Origin: an uncultured Clostridia bacterium
Lineage (GTDB): Bacteria; Bacillota; Peptococcia; Peptococcales; Peptococcaceae
DNA length: 64,000 nucleotides
Assembly: GCA_944391625.1 (NCBI GenBank)
Contig: CALXUG010000007.1
Coordinates: 23,621-87,620 of the forward strand
Direction: 5' to 3'
Shown here: piece by piece, positions 61,929 through 64,000 of the stretch
Layout of the letters: every line of letters starts with the position of its first letter
Numbering within the stretch: the stretch's first letter is position 1
The notes under the pieces: model-generated
Told to the model about the DNA's origin: nothing
Databases searched by the model: none
Seen by the model: the letters and a program-made list of their open reading frames with translations, nothing else
Translations under genes and position numbers: made by a program

Positions 61929-63753
61929 GATCAGAAAATATGTACTCCCCAATATCCCGTATCTGTTCATTGGCTGGGCCTGCTTGAAAATGGGGACGGC
62001 CTACCGTCTGGCTGCTGGCGCAAACTTCGGGGAAAAGCTGCTGGGGCTGATGCAGACCATCGGCGTGGCCTTTGCGGACTTCTCGCCGGGGCTTGATCCC
62101 TTTGACTGGTTCATTGGCATTGTGGGGGCCGTTGGCTTTCGGCTGCTGATCTATTTCAAAAGCAAGAACGCCAAAAAATATCGCCGGGATGAAGAATACG
62201 GCAGCTCCCGTTGGGGCTGCCCTAAAGACATCCAGCCTTTTGTCGATCCAAAGTTTGAAAACAATGTCATTCTCACCGGGACGGAGCTTCTCACCATGAA
62301 CACCCGCCCGAAGATCCCGGCCAATGCCCGCAACCTTAACGCCTGTATCATCGGATCATCTGGTTCGGGCAAGACCCGGTTTTGGCTCACGCCCCAGCTT
62401 CTGCAAGCCCATTCCTCGTATGTAGTAGTCGATCCAAAAGGCGGCGTCCTCGGGCAAGTGGGCTACTTCCTGCAAAAAAAGCGGGGATATAAAATCAAGG
62501 TTTTTAACAGCATTGATTTTTCCAAGTCCATGCACTATAACCCGCTGGCTTATATCAAGAACGAGGCCGACATCCTAAAGTTTGTCAATGCGCTGATCTC
62601 CAACACCAAGGGAGAGGGCAAAGAGGGCGATCCGTTTTGGACAAAAGCCGAAACACTTTTGTATTGTGCGCTTATCGCCTATATCATCTTCGAGGGCCCC
62701 GCCGAGGATCGGAACCTGAACACGCTGGTGGACATGATTTCCGGGATGGAGGTCAAGGAGGATGACGAGGACTTTATGAACGCCGTGGACTATATGTTTG
62801 CGGGGCTGGAAAAGCGCAAGCCCGATTGCTTTGCTGTGAAGCAGTACAAAAAGTACAAGTTAAGCAGCGGCAAGACGGCAAAATCGATCCTTATTTCCTG
62901 CGGCGCTCGTTTGGCCCCCTTTGACATTCCCCAGCTCCGGGAAATTATGTCCTATGACGAGCTGGAGCTTGACCGCATGGGCGATAGGAAAACAGCCACC
63001 TTTTTCTGCATCAGCGATACGGACAGCACCTACAATTTTTTGGTGGCGCTGGCCTTTTCGCAAATGTTCAATCTGCTCTGTGAACGGGCGGACAATGTGC
63101 ATGGGGGCCGCCTGCCCCATCATGTGCGTGTACTTTGGGACGAGGCGGCTAACACGGGACAGGTGCCGGGGCTGGAAAAGCTGGTGGCCGTCATCCGCTC
63201 CCGCGAGGTGTCTTTGGTATTGCTGTACCAACAGTTAGCACAATGCAAGGCCATTTATGACAAACACGCTGAAACGATTTTGGGAAACATGGACAGCGTT
63301 GTGTTTTTGGGAGGCAGAGAGGCCAGCACCATCAAGGAAATATCCGAGAACTGGCTGGGCAAGGCCACCATCTCTATGCAGACCGAGGGGCGCTCCCGTG
63401 GGCAGTCTGAAAGCTACAACCAGAACACCCAGCGGCTGGGCCGGGAGCTGATGACCCCCAGCGAACTGGCGACCATGCCCGGAGACAAGTGCATTTTGCA
63501 GCTCCGGGGCCTGCCGCCGTTCTTCTCTAAAAAGTACGATTTGAAGCAGCACCCCAATTACCGATACACGGCAGAGGCCGATAAAACCAAAAATGCCTTT
63601 GACCTCGACAAGCTCATCAACCGCCGCAGGCGGCCCGGGCTGAATGAGGTTTGCGAGGTGTACGAGGCGGCGGTGCCCGAAGATGCGCTCACAGCCGAGG
63701 ACGAGGACATCCTAAGCTATGACGACATCGACGATCCCGACGCTTTTGTATAA
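61915..63753 (+). CDS. virD4: VirD4/TraG-type conjugal coupling protein
   Basis: 612-residue membrane ATPase joining relaxosome to the type IV secretion channel. Two N-terminal hydrophobic segments (about 12-30 and 60-85), Walker A IIGSSGSGKTRFW (about 145-157), VVDPKGG, the later VLWDEAANTGQVPGLEKLVA and VFLGGREASTIKEIS. GC-rich, tight coupling to pcfB. Typical of Tn1549-like ICEs. Confidence 0.95.
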   Translation: MRTDKIRKYVLPNIPYLFIGWACLKMGTAYRLAAGANFGEKLLGLMQTIGVAFADFSPGLDPFDWFIGIVGAVGFRLLIYFKSKNAKKYRRDEEYGSSRWGCPKDIQPFVDPKFENNVILTGTELLTMNTRPKIPANARNLNACIIGSSGSGKTRFWLTPQLLQAHSSYVVVDPKGGVLGQVGYFLQKKRGYKIKVFNSIDFSKSMHYNPLAYIKNEADILKFVNALISNTKGEGKEGDPFWTKAETLLYCALIAYIIFEGPAEDRNLNTLVDMISGMEVKEDDEDFMNAVDYMFAGLEKRKPDCFAVKQYKKYKLSSGKTAKSILISCGARLAPFDIPQLREIMSYDELELDRMGDRKTATFFCISDTDSTYNFLVALAFSQMFNLLCERADNVHGGRLPHHVRVLWDEAANTGQVPGLEKLVAVIRSREVSLVLLYQQLAQCKAIYDKHAETILGNMDSVVFLGGREASTIKEISENWLGKATISMQTEGRSRGQSESYNQNTQRLGRELMTPSELATMPGDKCILQLRGLPPFFSKKYDLKQHPNYRYTAEADKTKNAFDLDKLINRRRRPGLNEVCEVYEAAVPEDALTAEDEDILSYDDIDDPDAFV

Positions 63754-63757
63754 ATCA

Positions 63758-63780
63758 CTTCGAGACAAAGTGTCCCGAAG
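63758..63780 (+). repeat. ICE hairpin repeat, copy 4
   Basis: CTTCGAGACAAAGTGTC plus CCGAAG, four bases after the virD4 stop codon. It has loop AAG and outer arms CTTCG/CGAAG. Confidence 0.85.
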
Positions 63781-63789
63781 CAGTCACTT

Positions 63790-63814
63790 GCCGCCCACAC
63801 CGGGCGGCTTTTTT
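63790..63814 (+). terminator. Intrinsic terminator after virD4
   Basis: GCCGCCC (63790-63796) pairs with GGGCGGC (63802-63808), then six T. Confidence 0.85.
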
Positions 63815-63850
63815 CATGGCCGGGTAAATCCCGGAGAAATGGAGGAATAT

Positions 63851-64000
63851 ATGCAGTTTTTCGCTTCCGCTATCACTACTTTGCAGACCCTTGTTGTTGC
63901 TCTCGGCGCTGGCCTGGGCGTGTGGGGCGTTGTCAATCTGCTGGAGGGCTACGGTTCCGACAACCCCGGCGCGAAAAGCCAGGGCATGAAGCAGCTCATG
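63851..64000 (+). CDS. Maff2-family mobile-element membrane protein (runs off right edge)
   Basis: The frame opens MQFFASAITTLQTLVVALG with GGAGG before ATG 63851 and is open to the window end (50 codons). A hydrophobic N-terminal segment with LGAGLGVWGVVNLLEGYG is typical of Maff2 proteins, small TrbC/VirB2-like subunits placed after VirD4 in this type of ICE. Partial. Confidence 0.85.
   Translation, partial: MQFFASAITTLQTLVVALGAGLGVWGVVNLLEGYGSDNPGAKSQGMKQLM

Larger units (their letters stand above)
57380..64000. mobile_element. Integrative conjugative element, Tn1549/CTn type (left part)
   Basis: From just after rho the base composition is clearly more GC-rich than in the host genes. The genes are ParB-like, DUF7768-like, DNA cytosine methyltransferase, ArdA anti-restriction, PcfB/DUF3801, VirD4 coupling protein and Maff2-type protein, in the order I associate with Tn1549-like elements of gut Bacillota. 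The exact left end and attachment site are not identifiable; it should fall between 57280 and 57470. Integrase, relaxase and cargo lie beyond the right edge. Confidence 0.88.

Noticed and set aside
1..64000. CRISPR arrays, tRNA or rRNA genes, insertion-sequence transposases
   Set aside because: Reading both strands I found no regularly spaced repeats, no tRNA-like cloverleaf or rRNA sequence and no transposase. A computed tRNA and CRISPR scan would be more reliable than my eye.

Overview
The window reads as chromosome of a spore-forming, anaerobic Bacillota (Firmicutes), most likely from the Clostridia/Negativicutes side. Evidence: a spoIIAA-spoIIAB-sigF operon, spoIIID next to an mreB/mbl gene, a spoVT-like regulator, rapZ-yvcK-whiA, formate-tetrahydrofolate ligase, many iron-type alcohol dehydrogenases, and an fba-fsa-glpX-rho block. 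The genus cannot be fixed from sequence alone. Host DNA is AT-rich; from about 57.4 kb base composition turns clearly GC-rich, marking an integrative conjugative element of the Tn1549/CTn type that runs off the right edge.

Layout. 1-5.2 kb: a partial cinA on the minus strand, then argC-argJ-argB-argD behind a promoter with candidate arginine boxes. 5.7-7.6 kb: tyrA and a degV-family gene. 7.6-9.65 kb: a 2-kb gene-free stretch with two small hairpins, a G-poor tract, a candidate structured RNA (9105-9244), and a strong promoter whose leader holds an intrinsic terminator just before an iron alcohol dehydrogenase. 9.65-13.6 kb: that dehydrogenase, an old-yellow-enzyme-type reductase and a DASS-type anion transporter. 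13.8-16.9 kb: DUF3870 protein, prepilin peptidase, and an exported DUF1266 protein with copper-amine-oxidase-like domains. 17.2-20.5 kb: rapZ-yvcK-whiA plus a small membrane protein. 21.6-23.1 kb: the spoIIA operon, followed by a 138-nt long hairpin and a perfect parS site.

23.5-35.8 kb is an accessory redox region. A MerR regulator diverges from a promoter with the 19-bp spacer typical of MerR control; behind it lie a broken FMN reductase, an iron alcohol dehydrogenase, a flavodoxin-like lipoprotein, an SLH-anchored flavodoxin, another flavodoxin lipoprotein, a DUF4405 membrane protein and a truncated reductase. Next comes a 7-kb LysR-controlled block (small protein, alcohol dehydrogenase, two FMN reductases, aldo/keto reductase, acetyltransferase, and a lipoprotein fusing flavodoxin to aldo/keto reductase) bracketed by exact 61-bp direct repeats. 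The combination of several surface-anchored flavodoxins, a probable haem-type membrane protein and cytosolic aldehyde/ketone reductases suggests an electrophile-responsive system linking cytoplasmic reductases to extracytoplasmic flavin chemistry. This is the best candidate here for an undescribed system, and it is inference.

36-57.3 kb returns to housekeeping: an XRE regulator, fhs, spoVT, a KdpD/KdpE-like pair, a cysteine-peptidase-like protein, a monofunctional transglycosylase, spoIIID, mreB/mbl, an LTA-synthase/MdoB-like enzyme, an S8 protease, a CoA-disulfide-reductase/rhodanese protein, then fba-fsa-glpX-rho. 57.4-64 kb is the ICE: a ParB-like protein with two AT-hook motifs, a DUF7768-like protein, a cytosine methyltransferase with a second recognisable protein encoded in an overlapping frame, ArdA, PcfB, the VirD4 coupling protein and the start of a Maff2-type protein, with four copies of a 23-bp hairpin repeat.
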